Shown here: positions 44,578 through 57,359 of the stretch, one piece after another
How the letters are laid out: every line of letters starts with the position of its first letter
How positions within the stretch are numbered: position 1 is the stretch's first letter
NCBI RefSeq assembly: GCF_030272615.1
Contig: NC_081412.1
Location: forward strand, 696,208,083 to 696,272,082
Direction of reading: 5' to 3'
Source: Cryptomeria japonica
Taxonomy: Eukaryota > Streptophyta > Pinopsida > Cupressales > Cupressaceae
Length of the DNA: 64,000 nucleotides
The notes under the pieces: generated by a model
The model's database searches: none
What the model was told of the DNA's origin: nothing
The model's input: the letters and a program-made list of their open reading frames with translations, nothing else
Made by a program: the position numbers and the translations under genes

Positions 44578-46957
44578 TCTTGTCCCTTTTATTTTGACAA
44601 TTTGTTTGCAGATTTGTGTTTTTGAGAGTTGCAAGTTCAACATTGCGACAATTCTATGTTTTTCTACATCTGTGATAGATAAAATAGCGTATGTGATTTC
44701 TTTCCTCGCCTGTGATAGTTATGCTCATGTTTCTAATTTTGTTATTTATTTTGCAGATCCTAGATCCTGAGATCGCGTATGCGACCTTTCTAACCACGTT
44801 TTTTCTTTATTTTTGCATTTGTGTCTTCTATTTTCATGTATGTATTTTTGCAGGTCATTTTGTTGTTTTGCAAGATAGGTTTCTCAATGATCGTGTCTGT
44901 GGCTGGCGGAATAGTGTTTCTGTTCATAAATAGTGTTTGTGCATCTTTCTGTTGCGTTTGTGTTTTTTTGTTTGTTTTGCAGGTCTCAGATCTGGAAATC
45001 CCATCTCTATTCTATCTTTTTGCATTTGTGTTCTATAATCGCGTTATCTATGATTTTTTAGATTTTCATTTTGGTTTTTGGCCTAACCCTTTTGATCACA
45101 CTAACAAAGTGGTGCAGTTGTTTGAAAAGGAGAAAAACATTTGTCAAAGGCCCCTATTTCACAAAGTCATTTGGATTTCTAAAAATTTACCTAACTTGTG
45201 TGCTTGCAAGAGGGGTATCATTTCAAAACTACTAACAAGTTTGTTGCCTGACCTTTGGCAAAGATTAGATTTTGAAATTGCTTGCTTGGTCTTCTTTAGT
45301 TTTTCAAACACTTCAATTGGTGCTCTAAAATTAACAAGTGTCTTTTATGTCTTGAGCAAAGGCTCTTTTTGTTTTACCTTTTAGAGGGCCTGCCGCTGAA
45401 GTTGCCCATAAGGCCAAGTGAGAGGGAATGACCCAAGTGGTAACGAGATAAAGTCAAGCTCTTCCAAGCCATTATAAATAAAAGTGTTTGTGATGAAAGT
45501 TGCAAGAAATGGGTGTTACATGTTGTTATAACAGCGTTATGACTCACCATAAACCCTATATAGTGTAACCTCTATAGGTTGGGAGGCCTTCCATTTAACG
45601 GAGCATAACACGTTGTTGATTATAGCCACTCGAACATATGCCTTTACTAGACACCTTTTTTTGTTAGAAGTCAAAAACATTCTAGTTGTTGGTACAGGAC
45701 GTTGGACATCTGATGTCATCTCACATTCTTATGGTTCTTAGTAAAGATATAAAGTTCATCATGGGAATTTTTCGTGGGGACTGGTGCTTGGCTGCCCCGA
45801 AGAAGTGAGTGTCATGGAGGGGAGTTAGTGGGGTCAAGTATCTAAGTATCTACTTTGAATAAGCATAGTTGGGAAACCAAGTGAGAGCCAACAACTATTG
45901 TCCCGGGTAGCCTTAGAATTTGTGCTTGTCTTCATTCATCAAAGAGTCAATCAAACATTTTAAACAAATATTGTGTCTACAGTGTTTTCAAAGTGTGTAA
46001 AAAATAAATAAGGATATTTCACAATCACACTTGAAATTGAAACACTTTACCATTTTGGACAAAAACACTTTCAGACATTGGGTCTTCACTATTCTTTTGT
46101 GTTTTCTTGCCACTAAAAGTCAAAAAAATGAGATTTGGTCACATTCAACAACTTTACAATTGGACAAAATTGCAAAACATTATTTAAATCACGTCTATGT
46201 TGGAAAATCGTGTATGTGCATAACTGAATCACGTCTAGGTATCAGAGAAATATACTGTCACATTTACCAGAGAAAACTGTAAAATTGCGTTTGTGTCAGC
46301 TTAAACAATGTCTGTGTTGGTAAATTGTGTTTGTGCAGAGCAGCATCGCGTTTGTGAATCTCAAAGCTAAAAATTGTCATTATTACCAGAAACCACGTTT
46401 GAGTTTACTATAACTGCATCTGGGATCAGAAATCACGTCTGAGCTTGCTCAAACTGCGTCTGTGATTCACAATTGAAAAATTACATAAAATTGTCAAGAG
46501 AAAAAGGACTTAAGTTTTCAGATTCAAAGAGCTTCTAAGGTTGCTTCCTATAGAGATTCATTTTTCAGCCAACCTGTCTTGGTCATATATACTCAACCAT
46601 TTTCCTTCACTTGCATTTCCCTCATACATCTTTCCTAAATTTGATTCAAAAGGTTCATTTGCTTGTCCTCATCATACTCTTACAAACATACTACAACACA
46701 ACACTAAGTGGTCTCACATCAAGATTTATCATCTTAGGGTATCATTTGGTCTTCTTGAGTTAAGGTCAACTTACCTCATCAAGAGATCCATCATCTCTTT
46801 GGAAGCCACACCTTACTTTGACAACATAGATACTTTGGTCTGACACTCTTGGACATTGCAAGTTTACCCTAGATTCATCTACACTTCATAGACCTCTTAG
46901 TCTTTCATAGTCTTTTCATTTTCATCCTACCTTTCAATTTGGTCAAGACATTAGTCC
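44578..46957 (+). other. Long non-coding leader of element E with short repeats
   Basis: TTTTGCAG or TTTGCAG recurs near 44606, 44752, 44848 and 44978, each after a T-rich tract. Further on, CGTCTGTG-like words recur about ten times between 46190 and 46470. A 187-codon frame at 44821-45384 is very hydrophobic and Phe-rich at its start and shows no domain, so I do not call it a gene. Confidence 0.5.
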
Positions 46958-47993
46958 ATGGTTGAAACATGCTCCCAAAGGTCTATAAGGGAAGCTCAAG
47001 AAGATTTAAGGTTTGTAAACATAACTACTTATGAGTTTTATGGAGATGAATTTTACAATGCATTTGACAATCACATTAATTTACCAAACCATTACAATGA
47101 CAACAATGATAATAACAATGGAAATGATACTGACAATGACAATGCATATTTGGATTCTGCAGAAGTTGAGGAAACTATCATGGATCCCCATTTTAACAAA
47201 TTGGTTCAAGAAATCATGAAGAGGGATAGAGAATATTTCCTACAAGTTATGGTACAAAGTGGAACAAGATTACCCCATGATTTTGATATGTCACAAATTT
47301 TGGAGGATGATCCAAATCAAGCAAATCTAGCTAATACAAGGCTAAAGAGGCTTAATAATGGTGGTAATAGGAGAGTGTCTCGTACTTGATTCACCTTCCT
47401 CCCTATTTCAAAAACCTGAAATTCCAAACACATACACTCATTCTCATGCCAGTTATGATAGAACCTCTCATGAATAACCCCGCAATCATCCTTTCTCATG
47501 GAGAAGAACTACCACTACACATGACCATGATAATACCCAAGACTATACCAATGCATACAATTACACTCAATCAAACATTCAAAATTATGACACAAGGAGA
47601 CCCTATGTCATATTTGGGGGCAATACTCAAGACCATTCTTATGATACCTCCTATCCTCATGGTCATGACATGTCTCGACCTAGACCTTGTGCTCCTCATT
47701 ACAACACCATACCAAGTGGTCCATATCTAAGCTACAACTATGTCCCACCTCCATATGAACACATCTATGATCAATACCATCCATATATGCACTATATCTC
47801 TCCTCCTCCATCCGGTGGCTCAGACATGGGACTAGCTCAAAGAGAAAGACACCACCCAAGAATGACTTGCAACAACAAATCAAGGATTTGCAAAAGCAAA
47901 TGGAGGACATGAATACACCAAAGCAACAATACATAATAAAAGACATATGCCCTTATCCATTTGATAGAAGCATTCAAATGCCTTCATTCCCTC
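46958..47993 (+). pseudogene. Element E gag, first part
   Basis: The ATG at 46958 opens a frame with an Asn/Asp-rich stretch (residues 48-63) and a helical segment, ending at TGA 47387. Coding continues in the third frame at about 47430-47850 as a Tyr/His/Pro-rich linker, then returns to the original frame for a QQQIKDLQKQME helix and a CPYPFDRSIQMPSFPP segment. That last motif is typical of the start of the capsid region in plant Ty3/gypsy gag, just before a PKFDKYKG-like block. The coding is cut at 47993 by the hAT transposon and continues in the same phase at 61969. Two frameshifts and one stop make it non-functional. Confidence 0.75.
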
Positions 47994-48119
47994 CAGGGAT
48001 AACTTTAAGAAACCACCCCCCAGGCAACTGTGTAAAATCCTAGCGAATCAAACATTATTTTCAGGGGGGAATTTTCATATGGATGGTGAAAAAAAATTTA
48101 AATGAGGAAAAAAATTATT

Positions 48120-48384
48120 TTGTATTGGCGATTTTTTTCTAGGGTACGAAAATTCCATAAATTTCTGGCGAATAATACCTTGTTCTATGGGGAAAATATT
48201 TATTGTGGGAGGAGAATAATTTTTGTTAAAACAAACAAATATATAATTGTATGAGCGAAAAATTTTACTCCGAAGGAAAAATTATTTAAATGTATTGGCA
48301 ATTTTAATCCACCGCTTGAAAATTATTCAATTTTTTTTTATGAATATTTTGTTATTTATGGAAAAATATATAATTTATTGGCGA
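48120..48384 (+). repeat. Left subterminal TTGGCGA cluster of the hAT element
   Basis: TTGGCGA, TGGCGA or TTGGCAA occur near 48125, 48166, 48296 and 48378. Clustered subterminal motifs are the usual transposase binding sites of hAT elements; the matching right cluster is at 61467-61945. Confidence 0.6.
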
Positions 48385-49026
48385 TTTCATGAATTCGTTG
48401 CCATTAATAGACAAGGCACATCACATCACATCACATAATACATTGAGTCCGGACTCTGCACAATGTATCAATAAGCGCGGCCTCTTTGACATGTGAAGGG
48501 TGACACATACCTAAAATCTATCAATTATTTTAAACCGTTTGATTATCATATAACAATGGCTAAAGTTTTATTTCGGCCCAATTTTCTGAAGAGAACATAG
48601 CTCACCAGAAAGTGCCCGGAATGGAATTGGATTCAATAGACACATATCAAATGTCACAAATCATGATAGATAATTTCATTCATTTAATATATATATTTTC
48701 ACTAATTGTAATCCACTCTGTCCCTACGACTTCCAATGTGATACTTGCCAATTTGGTACTGGTTTATAGCTATTTCCATTTTCACACAATAGTGCATTTA
48801 TGGGAAAGATTTGCAAAGATACGAAAGATTTAAAAAAAATTATAGCAATTAATATGGTTAAAGAAGTAATTTTTACATTCAAGAGCTCCAACTATTTATA
48901 TACGATCTCTGCTTCTTTCATCTTCAATTAGCCTTTGCCATTTGGTAGATAAATCGTCGAAGCTCATGTTATTTAAATTCTTCCTCTAGTTTAGGTTTAT
49001 AGGCTTAGGTTGATTAATTTGTTAAT

Positions 49027-49614
49027 ATGTTTCTCAAGATGGACACTCCCATCCGCTTGAGAAGCATTTTTGCAGAGGACCATAGGGCCTTTCTAGGCTC
49101 CGTTAGAGACCCAACCCTCCAATCAGTCTGCAAGGAGGTTGGGTCATTCACCAATGAGGTTGTGCGGATGGTGTTGGGAAGAGATTTTCTGTGAAACAAA
49201 AATAGGTATCGTGTTAACATGGACATTACATCTCACTTCTTAGCATCTCTTCTGGACCTCAGAAGAGACAAGGTGGATATGTTGATGTTGTTGAGGAAGG
49301 TTTTTAAGGAAGACTTCCTTGGAGATGACATTACTCTTATCACCCTTACAGAAGTAGGGGTGGGGATCCCTTGGGTGAGTGAATTATCCAAGCTTCTCCT
49401 CCCTGACCAAATAGTGCCAGTGGCCAAGAAACCATTTCTCCTAAACCTAAATATGGAGCAGTTGACACGTCACAGAAAATGAGCATGGATTGGCAAGGAG
49501 TTCCTCCAGAAATGGTTGCTCCTAGATGACTTTCCAAACTACATGTGGCTTGAAGAATTCTCTCAGCTTATGTTGTCTAAAGAATTCTACATGGAAGGAG
49601 TGCCAGATTCTTAG
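49027..49614 (+). pseudogene. Unrecognised gene remnant in the hAT element
   Basis: One frame runs from ATG 49027 to TAG 49612 with two internal stops (TGA near 49189 and TGA at 49480). The middle 87 codons from 49219 are open. The product is helical with Leu/Val-rich segments such as VDMLMLLRKVF and SELSKLLLPDQIVP and a WLEEF-like segment near its end, which faintly recalls the WLEEKPFKI block of the G protein. No known domain is visible. Codon-like composition (higher GC than the flanks) supports former coding. Confidence 0.45.
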
Positions 49615-49619
49615 GGAAA

Positions 49620-50452
49620 AATTGTAAACAATTCCACTACCTGTGCCCTAGCCCCGCCCCCTGGGCCCCTAGTAGTTTTTTTTTCCTATGTCATCGAACC
49701 CTAACAGGCTTAGTGCCAGTGGCTCACTCATTTTGGCTTTTAAGTTTTTGAGGGACTCAACTCTCAAACATAAAAATTGTAAATTTCCAAAGCATAAATA
49801 TTAATGATAATTTTTCAAATTCCAGTTTGTTTCAGTTTGCCTCTTAGAGTCTTATGGATATAAAAATGCTTTCTACAATTCTATTTCATTTTTATTAATT
49901 AAATTTTTTCAAATGTTTTTTGTATATGAGCTACGTTATTTCAATTATTTGTTAAACAATGGAAATAAATTTAATACTGTGATCTTTTTTATGTAATGCT
50001 TCTTCCTCTATATTTAATATATAAAAAAAAAATTCAGTTCATTCCATTAATTATTTGTACATTGATTATGGTTGATTATAATTTTATAAATATATAGTTA
50101 AGATTTGAACTAAAACTCCAACTTACTTATATTAAACTAAATTTAATTATATTAAATTTACTTCTTTTTTTTTTTATCGGTAATTATTTTTTTCATTCTA
50201 TTGATTCAGAGATTTCAAAATACAAAATTTACAGTCCATCACCATGTATAAACGTAGATAGAAAGAGATCCATACTGCCCATAGTCCAAACTTGTAAATT
50301 ATCCTACCCTACATCTAGTAGCAGTAAACAAAAAACCAGATCCTGGCTAGTTATCCAACAAATGTTCCAGCATTGATAAAAAGTTTTGGAATTAGAAACC
50401 AAGAGTTGAAAACATTTGGAAGCAAACTAAAAAGCACTGGTCGATAGGCCAC
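49620..50452. other. AT-rich non-coding stretch in the hAT element
   Basis: No gene seen. A C-rich patch (49650-49670) is followed by strongly AT-rich sequence with poly-T runs (49980-50180). Confidence 0.5.
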
Positions 50453-51145
50453 TCACTCGTTATCCCCCTGGGTCGCCTCCTCTCTTCCTTCCTCAGAGGT
50501 CGATGCTTTCCCTTTTGCCGCATAAGCTTTCATTTTTGGAATGCATTCTAGGCACCCGAAGTCGGGGTCGCCCTCCAAACTTGCCAGTAGTTGTATGGCC
50601 CTGCCTTCTTCAAATCTATCTCTCAATTCCCTACCAACCTCCATCCTTGCCACTACGTGCAGAGCCTTCAAGACTTCATCCACCTTGGTTAATTTCATGA
50701 AAATTTTATTAGCTTCCCACCCCACACGATCTCGTTTGCGGCAATGGTATTTGATTTCATCCTCTGGGCCATGGATAAAAGGGAGCAATTCCTCCTGGTC
50801 ATCCCCTTCCTTAATTCGAATGCCAACTCACGGCATGACCCACTCCAAAATTGAGTCCAAGTTGATCAAAAAATCCCCATCTATCAATTTTACCAAAGTG
50901 AATTTCACCTTTTCCACCTCCAGTTTGAATTCACAGGCCTACCCCACAATCAAAGAGTATACCTCCATGTTGGTTTGATATCGGTGATGGATATGTGCTA
51001 CCTCCTCCGCAAGCATCAGACAAGCTTCCGCCCACAGCTTCTCATCCTTAAACCAGAATAATCCTTGCATTTGTTTATCCGATACTTTGCCCAAAAAGGG
51101 CACCAATTTCTTTTCCATTCGCAGCGTGAAATTGACCTCCATGGT
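50453..51145 (-). pseudogene. Unrecognised minus-strand gene remnant in the hAT element
   Basis: A single minus-strand frame runs from an ATG near 51142 to TAA near 50453, with two stops (about 50941 and 50845), giving about 230 codons. It has an EDEIKYHCRKRDRVGWEA basic segment (near 50750), charged helices and a Glu-rich end. A TTGCAG acceptor-like sequence lies just upstream of the ATG, so it may be an exon of a captured gene, but this is weak. GC content is higher than in neighbouring sequence. I do not recognise the family. Confidence 0.45.
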
Positions 51146-51446
51146 CACCTGCAATTTCAAAAAACACTTCCTGCAAAAATAATGTAATACAGAAGCTACA
51201 AGATACAAATTTGCTCTTCTTCAAAACAAAATTTGGCACGCAGATCAAAAGGTAATAAATTATGCCTCCATCTAGGGTGGGTAATGAGTGTGGAGGATAA
51301 GGCATTAATGCCATGAGATCGGGAAAAATATTTCCTGTCATCCTCTCCTGGCTCAATAACTATTATGGGTATTGTCCTTCAATATATCGAGACACAGTTG
51401 CGGGCGCTAAAGGTACTACATATATTAAATTAAAATCTATATTAAA

Positions 51447-51723
51447 CTAAATTTATGTTGAACTTTCATATATATTTTTAGTCTTTATTTATTTATTAAA
51501 TTAAAATGTATATTACACTAAATTTATGTTGAACTTTTATATATATTTTTAAACTATTTTTTAAAATTATATATCGTAAACATATTTTTAAAGAATTTTG
51601 TTAAACTTTAAATTAATACCCTAAATTTATGTTGAACTTTTATATATATTTTTAAACTATTTTTTAAAATTATATATCATAAACATATTTTTAAAGAATT
51701 TTGTTAAACTTTAAATTAATATT
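51447..51723. repeat. 103-bp AT-rich tandem duplication
   Basis: Units starting CTAAATTTATGTTGAACTTT occur at 51447 (partial), 51518 and 51621. The last two are nearly identical over 100 bp. Confidence 0.88.
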
Positions 51724-51944
51724 TTAGATTTAATATTGAATGTTTTCTTTTTATATTAAACTTTGACCTTTCAAATTGTATATCAAAATTTATATTTATA
51801 TTTAGTTCTTTGTTTTATTCTAGAAACTAAGTTTCATGTTTATACTATTTTTCAATTTCATATTTTTAAAAATAATATTAACATTAGATTTAATAGTTAT
51901 CTCAAACTATTGCACATCTTTAAAATTTAAATGTCTCTTATTAT

Positions 51945-52912
51945 GGGACCGACGACATCTAACAACACTCAACAGGTACCATCATCCGTTGGATGAGCAA
52001 AGATCAACGGCTTAGAGTGGATTTCGGCCCAAATGTGGGAAGTGAACACATTTATGAGAACTTCACCCGAAATTTAACATTTTAAATTTAATTAAATATA
52101 ATTAAGTCTATAAAGCTCTTTTTTTGGGTGAAATTTTAAAATGATTTAATAGACTTAAAAAACAAACCCGAAAAGTGACACGAGTATGGTGACATGCCAA
52201 AAAAATGGCAAAAGCCATGGGACCCATGACATCTGACAATAGGTAGCATCATCTATTGGATGAGCAAAGATCAATGGCTTAGGGTGGATTTCGGCCCAAA
52301 TGTGGGAAGTGGACACATTTGGGAGAACTTCGCCTGGAATTTAACATTTTAAAATTAATTAAATATAATTAAGTCTATAAAGCTCTTTTTCGGGCGTAAT
52401 TTTAAAATGATTAAATAAACTTAAAAAATAGACCCGAAAAGTGACACGAGTATGGTGACGTGCCAGAAAAATGGCAAAAGTCATGGGACCCATGACATCT
52501 AACAATAGGTACAATTGTCTGTTGGATGAACAAAGATCAATGGCTTAGGGTGGATTTCGGCCCGAATGTGGGAAGTGAACACATTTGTGAGAACTTTGCC
52601 CGGAATTTAACATTTTAAATTTAATTAAATATAATTAAGTCTATAAAGCTCTTTTTCGAGCGGAATTTTAAAATGATTAAATAGACTAAAAAAACAAACC
52701 TGAAAAGTGACACGAGTATGGTGACGTGCCAAGAAAATAGCAGAAGTCATGAGACCCACGACATCTGACAATAGGTACAATCATCCATTGGATGAGCAAA
52801 GATCAACGGCTTAGGGTGGATTTCGGCCTGAATGTGGGAAGTGAACACATTTGTGAGAACTTCGCACGGAATTGAAACATTTTAAATTTAATTAAATATA
52901 ATTAAGTCTAAT
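51945..52912. repeat. Satellite-like tandem array, ~270-bp unit
   Basis: Units start with GGGACC or GAGACC at 51945, 52219, 52485 and 52751 (lengths 274, 266 and 266, the last cut at about 52912). Each contains GGATTTCGGCC, GTGGGAAGTG and a GACACGAGTATGGTGAC block. A fifth partial unit lies at 53013-53127. Confidence 0.92.
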
Positions 52913-53231
52913 GTCCTCAGAATTTATACTGAAGTAATGAATGTTTTGTCCTTTGGCATGGAATAGTTATTATTAATAATTAATAAAATTACAACATGAT
53001 TCTAGACATTTTGCCATCGTCCGTTGGATGAGTTAAGATCAACGGCTTAGGGTGGATTTCGGCCCGAATGTGGGAAGTGAACACATTTGTGAGAACTTCG
53101 CCCAGAATTGAACATTTTACATTTAATGTCCTCAGAATTTATACTGAAGTAATGAATGTTTTTTCCTTCGGCATGGAATAGTTATTAATAATAATTAATA
53201 AAACTACAACATGATTCTAGATATTTTGCCC
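52913..53231. repeat. Duplicated ~100-bp segment flanking a satellite remnant
   Basis: A segment starting TGTCCTCAGAATTTATACTG at 52913-53012 recurs at 53127-53231. Between the copies lies a 115-bp piece of the 270-bp satellite unit, so the two repeats were amplified together. Confidence 0.85.
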
Positions 53232-53528
53232 TTTAGGTATTACTTTTGTACTTTTCAGGGTTTTCAAAATAAGAGACTCGTACATAATCGTATTTCATTT
53301 CATGGACAAACCTGTAAATCGAGGGAGATTCAGAAATAGCTACTAGATTGAGGAATGCAAGTTGCAACAGAGACTATTTGCACCAATCTAGTGAAATATA
53401 AATTCTGAGTAAAATCTACAACACCTACATCCCGCCTTTTTGCTTTTTTTAATCTCGTAGTCCAATTTGAGGGTTAGTATTTTCATGTTTTTATCTAACA
53501 TTATTTTGAATTATTAACAATAACAGCG

Positions 53529-56500
53529 ATGGGGAAAACGGGAAGCAATAGTTCAATAGGAAGCCAAGTGAAAACAAAATTTACCTAACCAAACTGGTTA
53601 AAACACCAAGTTTCACTTATGAATACCATGATATGTATGACCCTTATATCCATGGTGAAAAGTGTATCATAGATATTAGATATGCATTGTCTAGTAAGGT
53701 GGCAGATGCATGCAGGGCAAAATTTATTGTTTTCAACCCAATTTTACAACAAAGAACATATAAAATCGCATCGTGGGATGCTATATTGGGAAGCATGGTG
53801 TTACCTGAAGTATTCTCTTGCCCTGATTTTGTCATGGTCTATGCCAAAAATTATGATGAAGATAAAAAAGCAATTGTCAATAAAAATACAAAAGAGGAAA
53901 TTCTATCCATAAACGAGGGAGAATTTGCTCATTTGTTGAACCTAGGATTTGAAGCCCAAAACTCAAACATCCAAATTGACCTTGGAAAGCTAGAAGGGAA
54001 TTATGAGATTCTTGATCCAAGTCACAGAGATTCATTTATCAAAGCTCTAATAAAGACCGGTACTGCTATTGTGTTGGATCAGAATCATAAGCCTCCTTAT
54101 GATCCTAACATTTTTGTTCCATGGGTTGGGGATACTATTTCCTTGTTGTTGTTTTGCCTGGGATTGGAAAATAATAGGGAAGTGGGTGCAAGCCTTCTTG
54201 AAATGATTTATAATATCCATTGTGTATGTCAGCCAGTAAGATATAATTTTATTGAGCACATTGTTCAATACATGCAAAAACAATTACTAGTGATCAAAAA
54301 AGGTTCTTGTAAGACATTTAGGTTCTCATCCTACTTATGCTATCTCCTTCTATCCAAGTATCGTGCAATATTCGAGACTAACAAGCTTCAAATTGTGAAC
54401 TATAAGATTGACAAGAAGACTGGGAAGAGAACAAAGTGTCCAATATATGAATGGACACCAAAGATAAGGATGCATGATAACAAAAAGAACTACAACCATT
54501 TTGTAGACTTCTTTTTGGCACCAATGTATAATGAAATTACAAGCACTCCAATGCCTAGGTTGCCTGTGTCTTGTAGAGATTGCATTCAACTCGGAAGTCA
54601 AATAGAATTGGTTGACTGGTTCTTCGTGGAAGAATTCATTGTGTTAAGGTTTTATAGATCGGTGGGTAAAACCATATAGACTTCCAATAAATGTGACATA
54701 GAGGGTATTTGCATTGGAGTATGTATGGCAAATGGAGAGCACAGATAGGCACTTCCATGGTCAGCAAAAGAAGAGCATATTTCCTTCCTTTCCTTTCTCA
54801 TGTGGAGGGTTCACATTTGAGAGAAAAGAATTCAATGTGGCACATGATTTTTTGATATTTTTTAACTTTGCTGATGAGGGTCTCTGGCAGTATGATCCAA
54901 TCGGTGTAGTTCAAGTAAGGCTTAAGAAAAATGGGAACTCTTCAGCGTTATGTCAACATGAAAGTAAACCATTGCTAGAAAAGCTTAGAAACATGGACTC
55001 CTAGGATGAGGTTAAAAAAGAGATGGAGAAAATTGCAGCTGACAATAACATTTCAACAGAAGAAATTTCATCACAAATTATGGCATTGCACACACAAAGG
55101 ACAACAAAGGAGGGCCAGGGCATCCAAAATAGGAGGTCCTACAATTTCTACCTAAAAATCTACTAATCCATCTATGAAATCTATTCCCAAATCAATTCTA
55201 CATGAATGCAAAAAGATTTTTTGGACTCAAACCAAAATAAATGATTTTTGGACTATGAGGAAGAATCTTGGTGAACCAAAGACCAGTGCAGAATTTGAGA
55301 TGATCGACGAGGATGGAGAGTTTAGCAAATTGTGGAATATGGAGCATCCCACAACAGCACATGACAGGAGTGAAGATGATAATGAGTATGAGGTTGAGCC
55401 CACTCCAGCAACTACTACAATCCCTAAAATATTAGTTGCAGTCCATGAGTCCATGAAAGAAAAATATAGTAAAGGGGCAAGCATTGTGGGAAAAATGGGT
55501 TTTGAAGGTGGTAGTATAGGTGCCAGAGGAGAGGGCATTTGGTATCCACTTCAAGTACAACTTCCATCAGGGTCAAAATTAAAAGCTCTTGTTAAACCAG
55601 TCATTGGACTTGATTCTTCAAATTCATCACGGATAGGTACTACTCATTACCCTCAGGGTCCACCTACATTTGTTTCAGGTTCAAATCCACAACCACCATC
55701 ACATCATGGTATTCCCATTGGTGGTGAATCAAGTGCCACTGCCATAGGTGGGGAATCTGGGGATAGTATTCCCATTATTGTTCAGTCAAGTGACGTTGTG
55801 ATTGGTGGGGTTGGCATGGGTACTACTAGTACTACTGATACTATTTGTCTAGTTGTTGGACAAGGGCTACAACAAAATATCTCTCGCAAGAGGCCACTAG
55901 TGGTAGATACTAATACTATTCAGAATCCTATATCAAGTGCCATTGACACTACAAAACAATCATTTGCAGCTTCAGATCACACACCTAAAAAGATTATGAA
56001 AACTACACATGAAAGAGTCAGTGGGAGTGGGACAGTATCAGGAATTGTTGTTGGTATTTCCAACATATGACCCACAGAAAGATATGATGGAGTTCATGGT
56101 TGTTATGGCCCCGGCCCCAACTAAAGATAAAAATCCACCATATAGTCAGATAGATCCCTCTAAATTTCAAGTTAGTACCCTCCAAATGGATTTTTCCAAA
56201 GTACATAATGTGGACAAAATTAGTGTGTCAAAAAGGACTAATGAAGTGGTCTACACTTCACTACTAAAGGTGGAGAGAGAAAAATAAATAAACTGGAGAA
56301 ACAAATAGAAAAGTTACAGGCAGACTTGGCAAACAAAAAAATCAAGGAGGAAAGCAACATATAGCAAGTGCAATGATTTACAGAAAAGGATAAAAAACTG
56401 AGAGATGGATGCAGATTGAAGGACCTGACAGAAAAACTGGCTAAAAGCAGTAAAAAAATTGATGAGTAAAAAGCCAGTTTTCAAAAATTATACAAAAGTT

Positions 56501-57359
56501 ATGAGTCTGTTGCTACCAAAATGAGAAAATTACAGGACCTATTGGATTGTGGGAAGGAAAAAGAAAAACATTTGCAAGAGGAAGTAGAGGAAGAAAGAAA
56601 AAAATGTGCACAAATGAAAGAAGACCTACACAATGCAAATGATAAAATAAAAACTTTGGAGGATAGATTGAAAGATAATATGAAAAATACAACAAAGTAT
56701 ATACAAGAAAACATTTGGCAGCAAATAATGCAGAGGAGTGACAATTTGTGGGAATGGTTTGAGTTGAATGAAAGTCTGAGAGTAATTTATATGAAAATCA
56801 AAGGGCACTTTGAGAAGAGCATACATGTTTATTCAAAAGAGGATATGGCAAAAAAGATTCTACAAGTAGTCTACAGTTCTAGTGACAGCTACTTGGCATC
56901 CAAGGGAATTAAGAGTCGCATTGATACCACAGTTAAGACATCATCTATCATTCAAAAATGCCAGAGACTAAGGGAAACATCAGAAGTTATGGAAAATTGT
57001 GTAAAAATGATATTTAAGTTGCAAGAAAAGAAAAATAATCTGATTAAACTTGGTTTGCCTAAGACCGTTGACCTATCAATAAATTCATTGGAAAAGAAGC
57101 TTACAAAAAAAGCATGGAGATAAAAATGAAGTTTGATTTAGATTTGCTTCCTAATGACACAACTCCCCAAAGCTTTCTAGAATTCATCCAACCATTTACA
57201 ATTCTAAATTCGGTATTGGATGAAACAGTGATGTCAAGTCAATCTTCTAAATATGGAATGTTGACAAAGTTGCAGTTGACTTTCCATAGTTTACAAAATA
57301 TTGACCTTCCATTAGATGAAGAGTGGAGCACCCTACAAAAACTGGCACAAAAATCTTAA
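53529..57359 (+). pseudogene. Large gag-like gene carried by the hAT element
   Basis: It starts at ATG 53529 (MGKTGSNSSIG), shifts frame near 53585, then is open for 348 codons to TAG 54677. Further pieces follow in shifted frames at about 54690-55004, 55174-56070, 56009-56287, 56290-57123 (three stops) and 57114-57359. Order of regions: an INEGEFAHLL box (near 53915) and an FRFSSYLCYLLLSKY hydrophobic helix (near 54320) as in gene H; a basic linker; a degenerate G-patch (KMGFEGGSIGARGEGI, coded near 55490); a Gly/Ser/Thr-rich linker (55600-55960); a long Glu/Lys coiled coil (56290-56700); and a helical C-terminus. In total about 1,250 codons. No zinc knuckle, protease or LTR surrounds it. 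It may be a retroelement gene captured by, or nested in, the transposon. Function unknown; RNA binding is suggested by the G-patch alone. Confidence 0.65.

Noticed and set aside
44821-45384. 187-codon hydrophobic frame that could be a membrane protein
   Set aside because: It is in the leader of element E, Phe/Val/Cys-rich from T-rich DNA, without a recognisable family or conserved start.
46541-46843. 100-codon frame upstream of the E gag
   Set aside because: No motif, and its position is in the leader between repeat words and the gag start; kept as leader.
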